Positions 1-9,699 of a stretch of 64,000 bases of DNA are shown here, piece after piece. Both the position numbers and the translations under genes were made by a program. The notes beneath the pieces are model-generated. The model did no database searches. It was not told the DNA's origin and worked only from the letters and a program-made list of their open reading frames with translations. Position 1 is the first letter of the stretch. Every line of letters starts with the position of its first letter. Origin of the DNA: Hygrocybe punicea (Eukaryota > Basidiomycota > Agaricomycetes > Agaricales > Hygrophoraceae); the NCBI GenBank assembly GCA_963556145.1, contig OY744461.1, forward strand, positions 7,016,891 to 7,080,890, read 5' to 3'.

Positions 1-59
1 TAGTTTATGTCATGATCCCATGAAATACATAATAGTTACTTTGCTATGATTATCATTCA

Positions 60-410
60 TCAGTCCATGAAAAGTCCAGATAAAGCCCACATGGAGTCCA
101 CATGGAGTCCATCTTGAATCTGTTCTTGCATCAGTCCCATAGTCCATGTCTTGTCCATGCGGAGTCCATGTGGAATCCATGTGGAAGCTTTATCCTGAAA
201 ATTGTTTATCAGTCCATCAAAAGTCTGGACAAAGTTCACCAATAGTCCACCAATAGTCCAGTCCTACATGCGGACTCCATGTGGAGTCCACCTGGAGTGG
301 ACTGGGGGTGGACAAATTTTGGTAGGACTAAAGGTGGACTGGAGGTGGACTGGACCCAGACAATGTGGACTGAAGGTGGACTGAAGGTGGATTCCATGTG
401 GATTCCCGGG
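60..410. repeat. degenerate AGTCCA/TGGACT iterated repeat
   Basis: The words AGTCCA, GGAGTCCATG and their complements TGGACT and GGTGGACTGG recur irregularly. The AGTCCA form dominates up to about 290 and the TGGACT form after about 295, so the block can fold on itself. The same word recurs at 11745-11770 (AAGTCCAGAC, AAGTCCAAGC). It resembles the word-iterated terminal repeats of the elements further right and could be one end of an element. No coding potential is supported. Confidence 0.6.
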
Positions 411-432
411 GGAGTGATAAATACAGGCTAAG

Positions 433-1020
433 GCAGGTGAAGAGAACCCTAATGAGAAGCCTTGTCAACAGACACGATGGAGTGACAATGAAACCCGCTT
501 CCTTAAATATTTCCTCATGCAGCACAAGGCAGAAGCAGGCGATGGTGCCAATTTTAAGGTGGCAATGTGGAATGCTGCTGCTGCTGCAATGGCCAAAACC
601 CCAGCTGAAAAGGAGATTCCCAAGTCAGCTGCTTCTTGTCAATCCAGATAGGGGAGGGTGAGTATATTGTGGCTTGTAATGACAGTATCGTGTGCTGATA
701 TTGCAATTCAGTTACAGGAGATCTATCGTGATGTTGAGCCCCTCACAAGGCTGTCCGGTTTGCCCTGGGACCATTTGCATGGGCTTAATATTGATGAGCA
801 CACTCAGCCAGTCTGAGATCAATATATCAAGGTATTTTTGTCTGCCCAATTCTCTCTATCCTGTTGACCAGTCATGTAGAAACATCCAAAAGCCTGTCCC
901 TTCTGCAACAAGGGCTGGGAGTTTTTTGTTGACATGCAGCTGGCCCTCACAATCTGCCCCCAATGTGGCACCCAGTTCACTGTCTTCATCAGGAAAGGAA
1001 AATCCCAAAGGATGTACCTG
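433..1020 (+). pseudogene. Myb/SANT-like DNA-binding protein relic, N-terminal half
   Basis: Read from about 433, the sequence encodes RWSDNETRFLKYFLMQHKAE followed by AGDGANFKVAMWNAA, which is the start of the Myb/SANT-like domain common in Agaricomycete transposon-linked proteins. An apparent intron (GTGAGT at 658 to ACAG at 717) leads to EIYRDVEPLTRLSGLPWD, and later to KHPKACPFCNKGWEFF. The family normally has a Trp before DQYIK; here the codon is TGA (about 813), and another stop lies just before the first intron. The gene is therefore dead. Its C-terminal half continues at 1997-2514 beyond an inserted element. Such proteins are usually encoded next to transposases, but none is visible here. 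Confidence 0.7.
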
Positions 1021-1996
1021 TAGTGAATGGCACAGGTAACCCCTGGGTAATTCCAGGGGTACCCATACCCATACCCGTTGAGAACCCGTACCCACCCTGG
1101 GGTACGGGTTTTCAATGGGTCCCTGATTTCTAACCCTAGGGTCACCCGGGACCTGCACCCGCAGGTCTCACCCACTTATCGCCCTGCCCAGGTCACCATT
1201 TGACCTCGCGACAACGGATGTGCATCAATTGATGCAATGCCGGTGGACACGAGGTGAAGAGGGTGGTGGTCTTTGGGCACTCTGGCCCATCGTGGACTGG
1301 TATGCGGGGGGCCTGGGATGAGTCTTGAGCCCCAGAAATGGGAGTGCAGGTATAGCCCACGCTCCCATTGTCCTTTGTGGTGCTGTTGTCCTTCTTGGTG
1401 CCAGTCCTTCTTGGTGCCAACCTTGCGAACAATGTCTATGCGTCAGTCAACGCATCATGGCACGTTCGCGAGGTATTGTGGCAGCCTGTTCATTCAAGCA
1501 TTAGCTTGGTTGATGGGACGGGGACACATACCAAGAGGCTGGGCGGTGGGCGCACCACCCACCTGGCCACTGCCCTCATTCGCAGTTGTCCACCTTGCAC
1601 CCCAATCTCATTGGTGTTCTTGGTGGTCGTGGTAATGGTCATGGTCATGGTCGTGGTCATGGTCATGGCCATGGTCGTTATCATCGTCGCTGTCATTGTG
1701 GCCATTGCCATTGTCATTCACCTGCCACCATCCTTGTTTTCATCCTCATTTTGATTCACGTAGTTATGTTTTACCTGTCAGATTCATTAGAATAATATAA
1801 AAAGCTCAATGAAAAAGAGAAACTTACCTCTGCTGGTGTTGGTTGAGCGACAAGCTCAGTGACTTAAAAGTCACAGGTAACCCATCGCAGGTACAGGTAT
1901 AGCCATGGGTCACACACAAAAGTGTGACCCAGACCCAAACCCGTGGCTTACCCATGGCAAAACCTGCAGGTTTATCCATACCCATGCCATTCACTA
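1021..1996. mobile_element. non-autonomous TIR element 1, TA-flanked, with nested palindrome
   Basis: The ends are TAGTGAATGGCA (1021) and TGCCATTCACTA (1996), an exact 12-bp inverted pair that includes the flanking TA. Inside each end are iterated GGGTACCC/ACCCATACCC words. The core holds CCTCGCGA (1204) and CATCAATTGATG (CAATTG at 1226), plus a second degraded copy with TTCGCGAGGT near 1467. It also holds a GGTGGGCGCACCACCC palindrome (about 1546). On the minus strand, GTAAGT near 1825 followed by a polypyrimidine tract and CTGACAG looks like a functional intron. The element splits a Myb/SANT-like gene, which shows it moved as a unit. No transposase is present. Confidence 0.65.
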
Positions 1997-2514
1997 GTAG
2001 CGGGTCATCCAATGAAAGCCACCCCCCACCCCCTTCCTCCCCACCTCCAAGTCCCCCCAAAACAGATAAGGGGAAGAAATGCAACAGCGTGCTGGACTCA
2101 GCCACCCCATCTGTGTCAGATCTAACGATATCCTCTTTTGTCATGACCGAGGGAAGTTCTTCCAAGCGCGCCCGTTGCCTTATACGGAATCAAGGAGGAA
2201 TGTCTACATTCAACACTACTATATGTACTCTATGTGAGCACAAAATGCATCAGCATGAGAACCTTCCCCCATCCCCACTGGCCTGGTCTGATAATCAACT
2301 TAGGCAGGAGGCCCAAGACATATTGCAGGAAAAGGAGATATACCTTGATGATGACTCGATGATTGCCATGTTTGATTTGTTTGCCAAGAATGCATCACGG
2401 GTGCAAACCTACATTGGTATCTGCAGAGACAGCCTGCACCAGCTCTGGGTGAAGAGAGAGCTTGAGAAGGTTGGCTGTGCAATTGCCAACTTTGTAGCTC
2501 CCCCTCCCCCCTAA
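1997..2514 (+). pseudogene. Myb/SANT-like protein relic, C-terminal half
   Basis: This continues the gene broken at 1021. It has a Ser/Pro linker (SSGSSNESHPPPPSSPP), then KRARCLIRN. The final segment WSDNQLRQEAQDILQEKE...LDDDSMIAMFDLF...TYIGICRDSLHQLWVKREL matches the helical C-terminal region of Agaricomycete Myb/SANT-like proteins. This half is still open to the TAA at 2512-2514. The open frame that begins at 1924 starts inside element 1 and that part is not native. Identification is from family resemblance only. Confidence 0.6.
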
Positions 2515-2730
2515 TAAATTTACCGGCATCATATTTTTATATTCCTTACTCTGTACTTTTCTGTACCACTTGAACGATACCCTCAACAAATATTTGAGCT
2601 TAGTTCTGAGCACTGAGCAACTAAATACATAAAAAAAATTGAAGTACAGCAAAAAAAATTACAGAGCCACTGGTGTCAGACCCCATCCACAGCTTCTGTA
2701 ACCTCCTTCTCATGGGTCCTCTTCTTGTGG
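2515..2730. other. 3' flank of the Myb/SANT relic
   Basis: AT-rich sequence with short A runs (AAAAAAAATT near 2632 and 2654). No gene, repeat family or RNA is recognised in it. Confidence 0.5.
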
Positions 2731-3423
2731 TGTGATGGCAAGTTCAAATGTAGACTCGGATGAGGAATCTACAGAAAGGGGTGATTAGCTAAGAAGTGAT
2801 CTGAGGAATTCAGTTTCTATAGAGAAGTCTAATCAATCCAACCCAAATCCAAAGGGTCCAGAATCAGAGGGAGAGTGTGGGAGAAGGGACAAAGAGATGT
2901 GTGGACAATATGAAGAGAGGATTAAGACATAGAGCTGAAGTGGGACGATAACCTGAATTTCTATATGGTTTTGTAGTGTAAATGTACTGCTTTTATACCA
3001 AGTAGGCATGAGGCAGATGAAGCGGAGTTAGTCTGGAGGTTTGGACTAAAGGTGGGGACTAATAGTGAGCTCAAGGCAAAGCCTTAAGTTTGAGCTCAAG
3101 TTGATTTTCAGAATGGATTTACAGGACATTGTAGCTCTAGCTTATATACTTGGTAAACTAATTGTTATGTCCTTAGTAACTAAGAACTCTGGAAGAGGTA
3201 CTGGAGTTCGGAGAAGGATAAAAGGGATAAAAGGTTGCTACATATGGTGACAAGTAAAAAAATGGTAGGAACAGATAGGAGTCCAGAGTAACAGAGATGA
3301 AGAATAACAAGTATAACAAGGAAAGGAACAATAATGTACATGAGAGGATAAGATAAGATAAAGGGGGCAGAAAAGTCCAGAGCAGAGATCATCAGAATCT
3401 GCCAGAGTTGCATGGATATGACA
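2731..3423 (+). repeat. LTR-like repeat, copy 1
   Basis: The sequence begins TGTGATGGCAAGTTC and ends near GATATGACA. The first 280 bp align clearly with 32255-32590: both carry GATNAGCTAAGAAGTGAT, AATCCAACCCNAATCCA, GATAACCTG and a CTTTTATAC box. Two dispersed copies starting at the same TG base suggest an LTR. No reverse transcriptase or integrase is in the window and a second LTR of this copy is not visible, so it is called LTR-like only. Confidence 0.5.
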
Positions 3424-3488
3424 GTATCTCCCCCTTCGCATTGAACCCCTGAGACACCTCTGGAACATAGAGAGAACTGAAGCGGCAT

Positions 3489-3992
3489 TTGAAGCTGGAT
3501 TCAGGCAGTATAAAAGCAACTCCTGGACCAGGAGACAACTCCACAAAAATGCCATCCTTCCAAAACCTTGCCACCCGCATTAAGGAGATGGAATGTGAGT
3601 TTGCTGAGACAAGGGTGAAGGAAGAAGAGAAGGAATGGAGGAAAATGAAGGAAGAGCAGAGAGGGTTGGAGGAGGAGGAACAGAGGAAGAAAGCAGTGGA
3701 GGAAGCAAGGAGCAAGTGGGAGGAGAGGAAAAAAGTGGAGGAGGAGAAGAGAAGAGCAGAGGAGGAGAATAAGAGGAAGGCCATGGTGGAGGAGCCTTGA
3801 ACAAGTGCAGCAGGCGACTCAGGACCCATGAGCATGGCAAAGGGGAAAAGGAAAAGAGATGGGTAAGCAAAACAGTCACATCCAAGCAGACCCAGAGGTG
3901 ACAAGAGAAGCAGGGCTGTACAGTGCAAGGCATGTGTGGAGTGTGAGGAGAATTGTGTGTGGCCTGGGTCTGGAAAGACTAGGCATTGCAAG
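3489..3992 (+). pseudogene. relic with charged coiled coil and cysteine cluster
   Basis: An open frame (3489-3800) encodes an almost uninterrupted Glu/Lys/Arg coiled coil of about 70 residues (EEEKEWRKMKEEQRG...). In another frame, 3895-3990 encodes CKACVECEENCVWPGSGKTR followed by HCK, a C-x2-C-x2-C type cluster seen in Agaricomycete proteins that pair a coiled coil with a zinc cluster. The two segments are now out of frame, and the reading is cut off at 3993 by element 2. The right half is not found beyond 5432. Function unknown; possibly a retroelement gag or a captured host gene. Confidence 0.45.
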
Positions 3993-4447
3993 TAGTGATG
4001 CCGAAGTTCGGTTCGGAACCGATCCAAACCCAGTTTGAACCACGAACCGAACCGGAAGTTCGGTTCTGGTTCAGCCATTTGGCTGAACCGAACCGCTGGT
4101 TCAGTTTGCGGTTCTGGCACTGACATGCGGTTCAAACCGCGTTCAAACGCGGTTCAAACCGCGAACCGTAATGTATAGTTACCTATGTAGATACTCATTT
4201 AGATACTTAATTTTTCACATTTTTTTCTATGCAGTCGCGTGAACTTAGGTCATGTGACCTTAAACATACGTGCGAAACACTAACTTGAACGTTACTCAAC
4301 AACCACGGTAAGTAACGGCCTGATACTATATTTTACTGACATTTTATTACATAGAACAGCCCCCCGTGGCCCACCTTGACCACATAAAGAAGGCGCCCGT
4401 GGTCAACTCCACCCAACAACCTCCCTCGTGTTCCAACGCGAGTCGGA

Positions 4448-4830
4448 GTGAATCGATGGCAGCAGCGGCAGCAGCAGCAACGGCAGTGGCAACACCACAT
4501 ACCACCACCCCGACGACGACGACGACGACGACGACAGCCAAATGACGACGACGACGACGGCCAAATGACCGCAACAACAGCAGCAGCAGCAGCAACGGCA
4601 ACGGCAACAGCAGCAGCAGCGCAGCGGCAACGGCAACAGCAGCAGCAGCAGCAGCAGCGGCAACAGCAACAGCAGCAGCAGCAGCAGCAGCGCAGTGGCA
4701 ACGGCAACAGCAGCAGCAGCGCAGTGGCAACGGCAACAGCAGCAGCGGCAACGGCAACAGCAGCAGCAGTGGCAGCGGCAACGGCAGCAGCAGCAGCAGC
4801 AGCAGAGCAACACCGGCGGCAGCAGCCAGG
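4448..4830. repeat. interrupted CAG/CAA/GGC trinucleotide tract
   Basis: About 380 bp of imperfect CAGCAG, CAACGG, GCAGTGG and GACGAC units. All six frames are long and open because of base periodicity: poly-Gln or poly-Ala on one strand, Leu/Ala/Cys on the other. Similar tracts lie at 6245-6400 (CTG form) and 10257-10470. Confidence 0.85.
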
Positions 4831-4909
4831 TACGTCCCCCAAATCCAGTCCCAACGACATCGGCTAACGAGGGGAATGGACGAGGCGACGACGAAGACCC
4901 ACCTCACGA

Positions 4910-5265
4910 ACACGCCCTAGCCGCGTCAATTGACGTGCGGACGCCCATAGGAAGTCCCCAGCCCCATCCAACCTCGCGAAAACAGACGGAGCGCGTCAAT
5001 TGACGTGCCCCGTTATTCGCGAGGTCGTCAGCACTCGCGGACGCCCATGGAAAGTCCCCAGCCCCATCTAACCTCGCGAAAACAGATGGAGCGTGTCAAT
5101 TGACGCGTCCCGGTTCTTCGCGAGGTAGGTAGCACACGCGGACGCCCATGGGAAGTGCCTGGCCCCAACCCAACCTCGCAAAAACAGACGGAGCCCCCCC
5201 ATCTACCTCGTGAGGGTGACAGCCGCGTCAATTGACGCGCGTCTGGCCCGCGCGAGGTATTTGGA
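4910..5265. repeat. tandem array of four nested palindromes
   Basis: GTCAATTGAC is centred at CAATTG positions 4927, 4997, 5097 and 5229. The copies are flanked by CCTCGCGA on the left and TTCGCGAGG on the right (best at 4974-5025 and 5073-5125). The repeat unit also contains GGACGCCCATNGGAAGT and CCCCAGCCCCATC. Spacing is about 70-130 bp. The arms are 7-8 bp and the core 10 bp, so each unit could extrude as a cruciform or bind dimeric proteins at two levels. Confidence 0.8.
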
Positions 5266-5432
5266 GGTGGGTTCGCGGTCCGAACCGCGTTTGAACGCAG
5301 ACCGAATGCCGTGAAACCGTTCGACACGGTTCCGGTTCGGGTTTGGCATTTCGCTGAACCGAACCATCGGTTCCGGTTCCGGTTTTTCAAAAATAGTGAA
5401 AAACCAGACCGAACCGAACTTCGGCAACACTA

Positions 5433-5975
5433 CTCAACAACACCACTGCCATTGACCATGCCATTGCCATGGGCGACCCTCCACGTTACCTTCATAGTTG
5501 CCATGACTCTGTGCCCATCCTGCCACTGCTGGTTCTGACAATTGAGGCTGATGGTTGAAAAACTCAGGCATGGTCCTCTGGAGTTTTGAGGATGTCTGGG
5601 GTGGCGATCTTGGTGTGAATCATTGCCGTTGTCATCCCCATCTCCATTTCCATTGTTGTCAAGGTGGTGGGGAGTGGAAGTGTGGCGGGAGACAAGTTGG
5701 GAGGCAAGTGGGTGGTGGTAAAGCATATGTGACTGAACCACCATCACCCCCCCATTTCACCATACTCCCACTCTCCACCACCTCAACAATGACAGGAATG
5801 AGGACTACAAGGATGACAAGGATTATTCACACCAAGTATGCCCCCCTGCATGCCCTCAAAACTGAGTAGGAGTGCCCCTGCCATCTTCAACCAATGGGCT
5901 CGAACATCGGAACTAGTGGTGGTGGACAAGGTGAATAGTGATGAATGCAATGAAGATGATGTAGAGGGTTCCCCA
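5433..5975. other. unassigned sequence between elements 2 and 3
   Basis: Contains purine-poor stretches and His/Pro-rich open frames typical of decayed coding DNA (for example around 5600-5870). No family is recognised, and I see no splice-consistent gene. Confidence 0.4.
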
Positions 5976-6999
5976 TAGTGTTGCCAAAGTCCAGTTTGGT
6001 CTGGTTTTCGGCCTTTTTGGCTGAACTCAAAACTGGACCCTCAGTTCAGTTCAGCCCTTCTGCTGAACTGGAACCAGGACCGTGTGGGACTGTTCCATGC
6101 AGTTTGGTCTGCATCTGGACACCACAAACCATCCTCCTCCACCCTCAAATTTCCTCGCAAGCCACAGTGCCACATCAATTGATGTGGGCCTGGGGTTGCG
6201 AGGAGTTGGGAGGGGTGGGGAGGAAGGGGGGACCTTCATTTTGCTGTGTCGCAGCTGTTGCTGCATTGGTGCTGTGTCGCCACTGTTGCTGCATTGGTGC
6301 TGTGTTGCTGCTGGTGCCATTGTTGCTACTGCTGCCATTGCCACTGTCACTGCTGCTGCTGCTGTCGATGCTGCTGCTGGGGTTGCCATGGGGCTGCTGC
6401 CACATTCACACTCATGGGCATCATAGAGCTGTGGGGGGTAAGTATAGATAAACAATGAAATATAATAAAGATGATGTACCTTAGCAGCAGGGGTGGCCGC
6501 ACCACTCCCTGCTGCATCCTTTTGTTGCTGCTGTCCATGGTTCCTGTTGTGAGCATTGGTGTGGGCATGGTGTTGGCATGAGCATGGTTTTGGCATGGGC
6601 AGGCGTGGGTGTGGGCATGGACCGTGGCGGGCTTCTTTGTGTAAGAAAATGTCAGTAAAGTAAGAAATAAACTAATTACTTACCTGTGTTGCTGTTGTTG
6701 TTCATTGCTGTTGTTGTTGAGTCGAATTCACGTGTATGTGTAAGGTCACATGACCCAAGTTCACATGGTCTCATACAAAAAATGAGTATCTAAATGAGTA
6801 TCTAGGTAGGTATATAGACATTATGGTTCACGGTTTGAACCACATTTGAATCTGGTTTGAAAGTCTGTGCCTCACCAGAACTGCAAACTGAACCCACGGT
6901 CCAGTTCAGCACTTGACTGAACTTTAGACTGAACCCAGGGTTCGGTTTGGGGTTTGAACCAGGTTCTGATTGGTTCCAAACTGGACTATGGCAACACTA
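5976..6999. mobile_element. non-autonomous TIR element 3
   Basis: TA plus GTGTTGCCAAAGTCCAGTTTGG (5978) pairs with CCAAACTGGACTATGGCAACAC plus TA (to 6999), a TIR of about 22 bp with one mismatch. The first bases match element 2 (GTGTTGCC). Subterminal words are AACTGGACC/GGTTTGAACC. Internal features are CCTCGCAA...ACATCAATTGATGT...TTGCGAGG (CAATTG at 6176), a CTG-type trinucleotide tract (6245-6400), and two minus-strand intron-like segments. One is GTACATCA...CCCACAG (about 6476 to 6430); the other is GTAAGTAATTAG...TTACTGAC (about 6684 to 6640). No transposase. Confidence 0.65.
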
Positions 7000-8110
7000 G
7001 AACTTTCCCATGGCAATGGCATCATCAATGGCATCGTCATCATCGAGATATTATTGCTGCAACTGCCACCATCACCACCCTCACACAACTCAACAACAGG
7101 ACCAATTGGGATGGCAAAAGCCACAATGGGGCCACTGGGGATGTTGAAGATGACATCCCCAGTTCTTCTATTAATTGTGGAAGAAATGGAGGGCCAGGGG
7201 CCTCAATGGCACAGGTAAGCATCCACCCCCTCCTGTTTTTCCCCCACATATTTACCCCTTCCTGCTGCTCTTTTGGGGCTGGGAACCCTCCCCCATCCAC
7301 TACCTTGCATTTTCCACCATTCACCATGCTTCCCTGCCCACCCCCACCTCTAGATGCCCTTTCCCACCCTCCAGCATCCATCCCTCCCATCACTCACCAT
7401 CCAGCATCATTCTAGACCTACTCCAACCCCTCTGTGAAGGTGAGCACCCCCCAGTTCAGTGCCAGCACCCTATGTATCCCCCTATGTTTATTTCTTTTAT
7501 ATCTCTTTCATTTTTTCATGTGTATTAGTCCATAGACACTATGTAGTTGCACTAATACATGATATATACTAAAATCTACAAAATGATAATGCATTAGTTG
7601 AGCTCATTGTTGTCAACAATGAGCACACATGCCTGTAAGTGATGGGTGGGGCCATTGCAATGGTGATGGGAAAGCCTGAGCCCATCAGTGCCCTTGTTCC
7701 TCAATGTTACTATATTTAGAATACTATCTACCATGCCTCTGAGTAGTGTTCTGAGCCTTGCTATTCATGTAATTATTGGCAATGTGTGGGAATTCATAAC
7801 TTTTAAGTGTTACAGATCACTTCTGCAGCGGGCTCTGGCAACAATCAACTTAACTGGGGATCAGTTTCCAGAGGAGAGAACAGCAGTTTCATTGTTGCTT
7901 ATAAGTAAGACAACACTGCTACAAGGGGGGGTGTCATGGTCTAATGTCATTGTGAGCTGTGGGGGTTACCCAAGACAAGAGGGTCTGCTCCAAGAACCAG
8001 ACTAAATGTAAAGAAGAGAAAAGGAGAAAAAGTCCAAACCAACTACAAGAACAGTAGATATAGTGACTGGTCTTGAGGGGAGATAAACGGAAATCCAACC
8101 CTGAAGCTAC
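7000..8110. other. decayed, unassigned sequence
   Basis: Pro/His-rich open frames at 7000-7450 and a short frame at 7800-7970 are not recognised. A run of seven G followed by TGTCATGGTC (about 7925) looks like a polypurine tract next to an LTR start, but no matching second repeat was found. No intact gene is supported. Confidence 0.4.
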
Positions 8111-8115
8111 AGCAA

Positions 8116-8316
8116 GTGGACATGAGGCATCCTCATGTTGATGTTCTCACGATCCAACTGGAGGCCTGGGTGTCATTGAGGGATAGAGGAGGTCCAGATG
8201 ACTTGGATGATTTGTCATCAGATCATGTGATATACAGATTTGCCAATTCGGAGTCTACACTTGGGGCTCTTTACACTCTACCACGGGTTCCTACCTCGTC
8301 CCTAGGGTCTCCCTAG
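8116..8316 (+). pseudogene. C-terminal fragment of a repeated protein family
   Basis: The frame ends LYTLPRVPTSSLG and then runs into CCCTAGGG repeats. The minus-strand relic at 14032-14960 ends LFTLPCVPTHSLG and also runs straight into CCCTAGGG repeats. The two share a gene end joined at the same codon to the same repeat type. The upstream part (SLRDRGGPDDLDDL) is not recognised. Function unknown. Confidence 0.45.
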
Positions 8317-8475
8317 GGACAGCAGGGACTCCCTAGGGATTTTATCCCAGCCATTTTTACTAAAAATGCTGTCCCTACCATAGGGACTCCCTAGGGATTC
8401 TCTGCTGTCCCTAGGGAGTCCCTGCAGTATAGTGTCCCTAGGGACTCCCTAGGAATAGCAGGGACAATCTGAGGT
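8300..8475. repeat. CCCTAGGGACTCC repeat cluster 1
   Basis: At least eight copies of the palindrome CCTAGG lie within TCCCTAGGGACTCC-like units, in both orientations. Cluster 2 at 13766-14065 has the same word. Confidence 0.8.
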
Positions 8476-8497
8476 CAGCCCTGTTAGAATTCCAAGT

Positions 8498-9461
8498 AGG
8501 GTTGACCATGGGTCTCAGACGGGTTGGCTCGGCTAACACCGCACCCGCACCCGCCAAAACCGCACCCCCAACGGGTTCAACCCGTACCCGTCTCCTCTAA
8601 CCGCGGTGGTGCTGCGGTGGCATTACCACTACCTCGCGCTGACCACACTGATGTCAATTGACACCAGTTGGGCTGCGCGAGGTGGAGTGACTGCGAATAC
8701 GACCAACCTGTGTCTCAAACACAGGTTGGTCATGTTGTACGCATCCTGTCGCGTCGTCGTCACGTCTTCGGGGCGTGTTGTTGTTAGCGAGAGCCGGGGC
8801 ATTAACGAGAGGTGGGAGACGTTGCTGAGGGGTGCCAAGTTATTGATGCGAGAGTGGGAGACGTTGACGAGGGGGTCGGTGGGAGACCGAGAGGCCGAGA
8901 TGTTGACGATGGGGTGAGGGGGTAGGAGATGTTGACGATGGGGTGCCGAGACGCGGTGAGGGCGTTGTTGTTGTTGTTGTTGTGTTGTCATCGTAGTTTA
9001 GAAAAGAAAATAATGAAACTAAAAAGAATGGCATCAGCAATGATATAATGACAAAAGACACTGAGACGTACCTGACAGCCAGAGGGTGGGTGCACCACCT
9101 CTCTGGCTGGCTTCTTTCCTGCCTTCCCATTGTGTTGTCGTTGTTGTTGTCGTCAGGGTGTTAACGAGAGGGCTGGGATGTCAACGAGTGGGGCCGAGAT
9201 GGCCTCTCGTGGTGCGGTGATGTGTTGTGCTTGAGTTAGTGTTGTTGTTACCTGAAAAAAAGGATTAGAATAGTGTTAAATGATGAAAGAAACATACCTG
9301 AGGGCATATGGCCCTATTGTTGTTGCTAACCCATTGAAAACCGTGAAACCACGGGTACGGGTCACGGTTTGGTCGCAGGTGCTGTATTTGGCAACTGTAC
9401 CCGTACCTGCGCAACCCGTTTTGGAAATACCGCGGGTTGACCTGTACCCGTGGTCAACCTT
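8498..9461. mobile_element. non-autonomous TIR element 4 with 10-bp target duplication
   Basis: AGGGTTGACCATGGGT (8498-8513) and ACCCGTGGTCAACCTT (9446-9461) form a 16-bp TIR with two mismatches. AATTCCAAGT occurs immediately outside both ends (8488-8497, 9462-9471), a perfect 10-bp direct repeat. A TA-only reading of the ends is also possible. Internal features are ACCTCGCGC...GTCAATTGAC...GCGCGAGGT (CAATTG at 8655) and GGTGGGTGCACCACC (about 9086). Two minus-strand intron-like segments are visible: GTACGTCTC at about 9072, and GTATGTTTC (about 9297) to TTTTTTTCAG (about 9252). No transposase. Confidence 0.65.
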
Positions 9462-9482
9462 AATTCCAAGTCAACCTATTTT

Positions 9483-9537
9483 AGTTATTATTATTATTAT
9501 TGTTATTATTGTTATTATTGTTATTGTTATTGTAACT
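9483..9537. repeat. TTA/TTG microsatellite
   Basis: TTATTATTATTATTGTTATTATTG units, about 55 bp, directly after element 4. A related tract occurs at 9781-9800 inside an intron-like segment. Confidence 0.85.
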
Positions 9538-9699
9538 AATAATTCTAAAGGGGGTTGGTGCCCCAAATTAAGTAATGAATTTTTGGTGCTTTATATACCT
9601 TTGTTTGGTGCACGGACCAATTTTGGTAACGTATCAACAAAACGCATCAACAAACAACGTCAGAAAGTCACGTGTCGTTCAACAAACAACGACACTTTC

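Larger units (their letters stand above)
3993..5432. mobile_element. non-autonomous TIR element 2, with CAG repeats and a palindrome array
   Basis: Flanking TA plus GTGATGCCGAAGTTCGGTT (3995) and its inverted partner ending AACCGAACTTCGGCAACAC (5430) form TIRs of about 22 bp with one mismatch. The subterminal regions (4010-4165, 5255-5400) are built from iterated GAACCG/CGGTTC words. A plausible plus-strand intron runs GTAAGTAACGG (about 4309) through TTTTACTGAC to TACATAG (about 4353), with a good branch site. The centre holds CAG/CAA/GGC repeats (4448-4830) and four nested palindromes (4910-5265). The element interrupts the relic at 3489-3992. Open frames through the CAG tract are translated repeats, not evidence of protein. 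Confidence 0.7.

Noticed and set aside
1586..1795. His/Gly repeat peptides and Val/Met repeats around 1610-1710
   Set aside because: Produced by a GGTCATGGTC/GTCATTGT simple repeat inside element 1, not by a gene.
4333..4913. Long open frames on both strands through the CAG tract (poly-Ala, poly-Leu/Cys or poly-Gln proteins)
   Set aside because: Three-base periodicity keeps all frames open; there is no conserved domain and start codons are arbitrary.
4910..5265. CRISPR-like array at the palindrome repeats
   Set aside because: Eukaryotic context, irregular spacing, repeats inside a TIR element and no cas genes.
7925..8110. Polypurine tract followed by TGTCATGG as an LTR start
   Set aside because: No second LTR, primer site or pol domain could be found near it.
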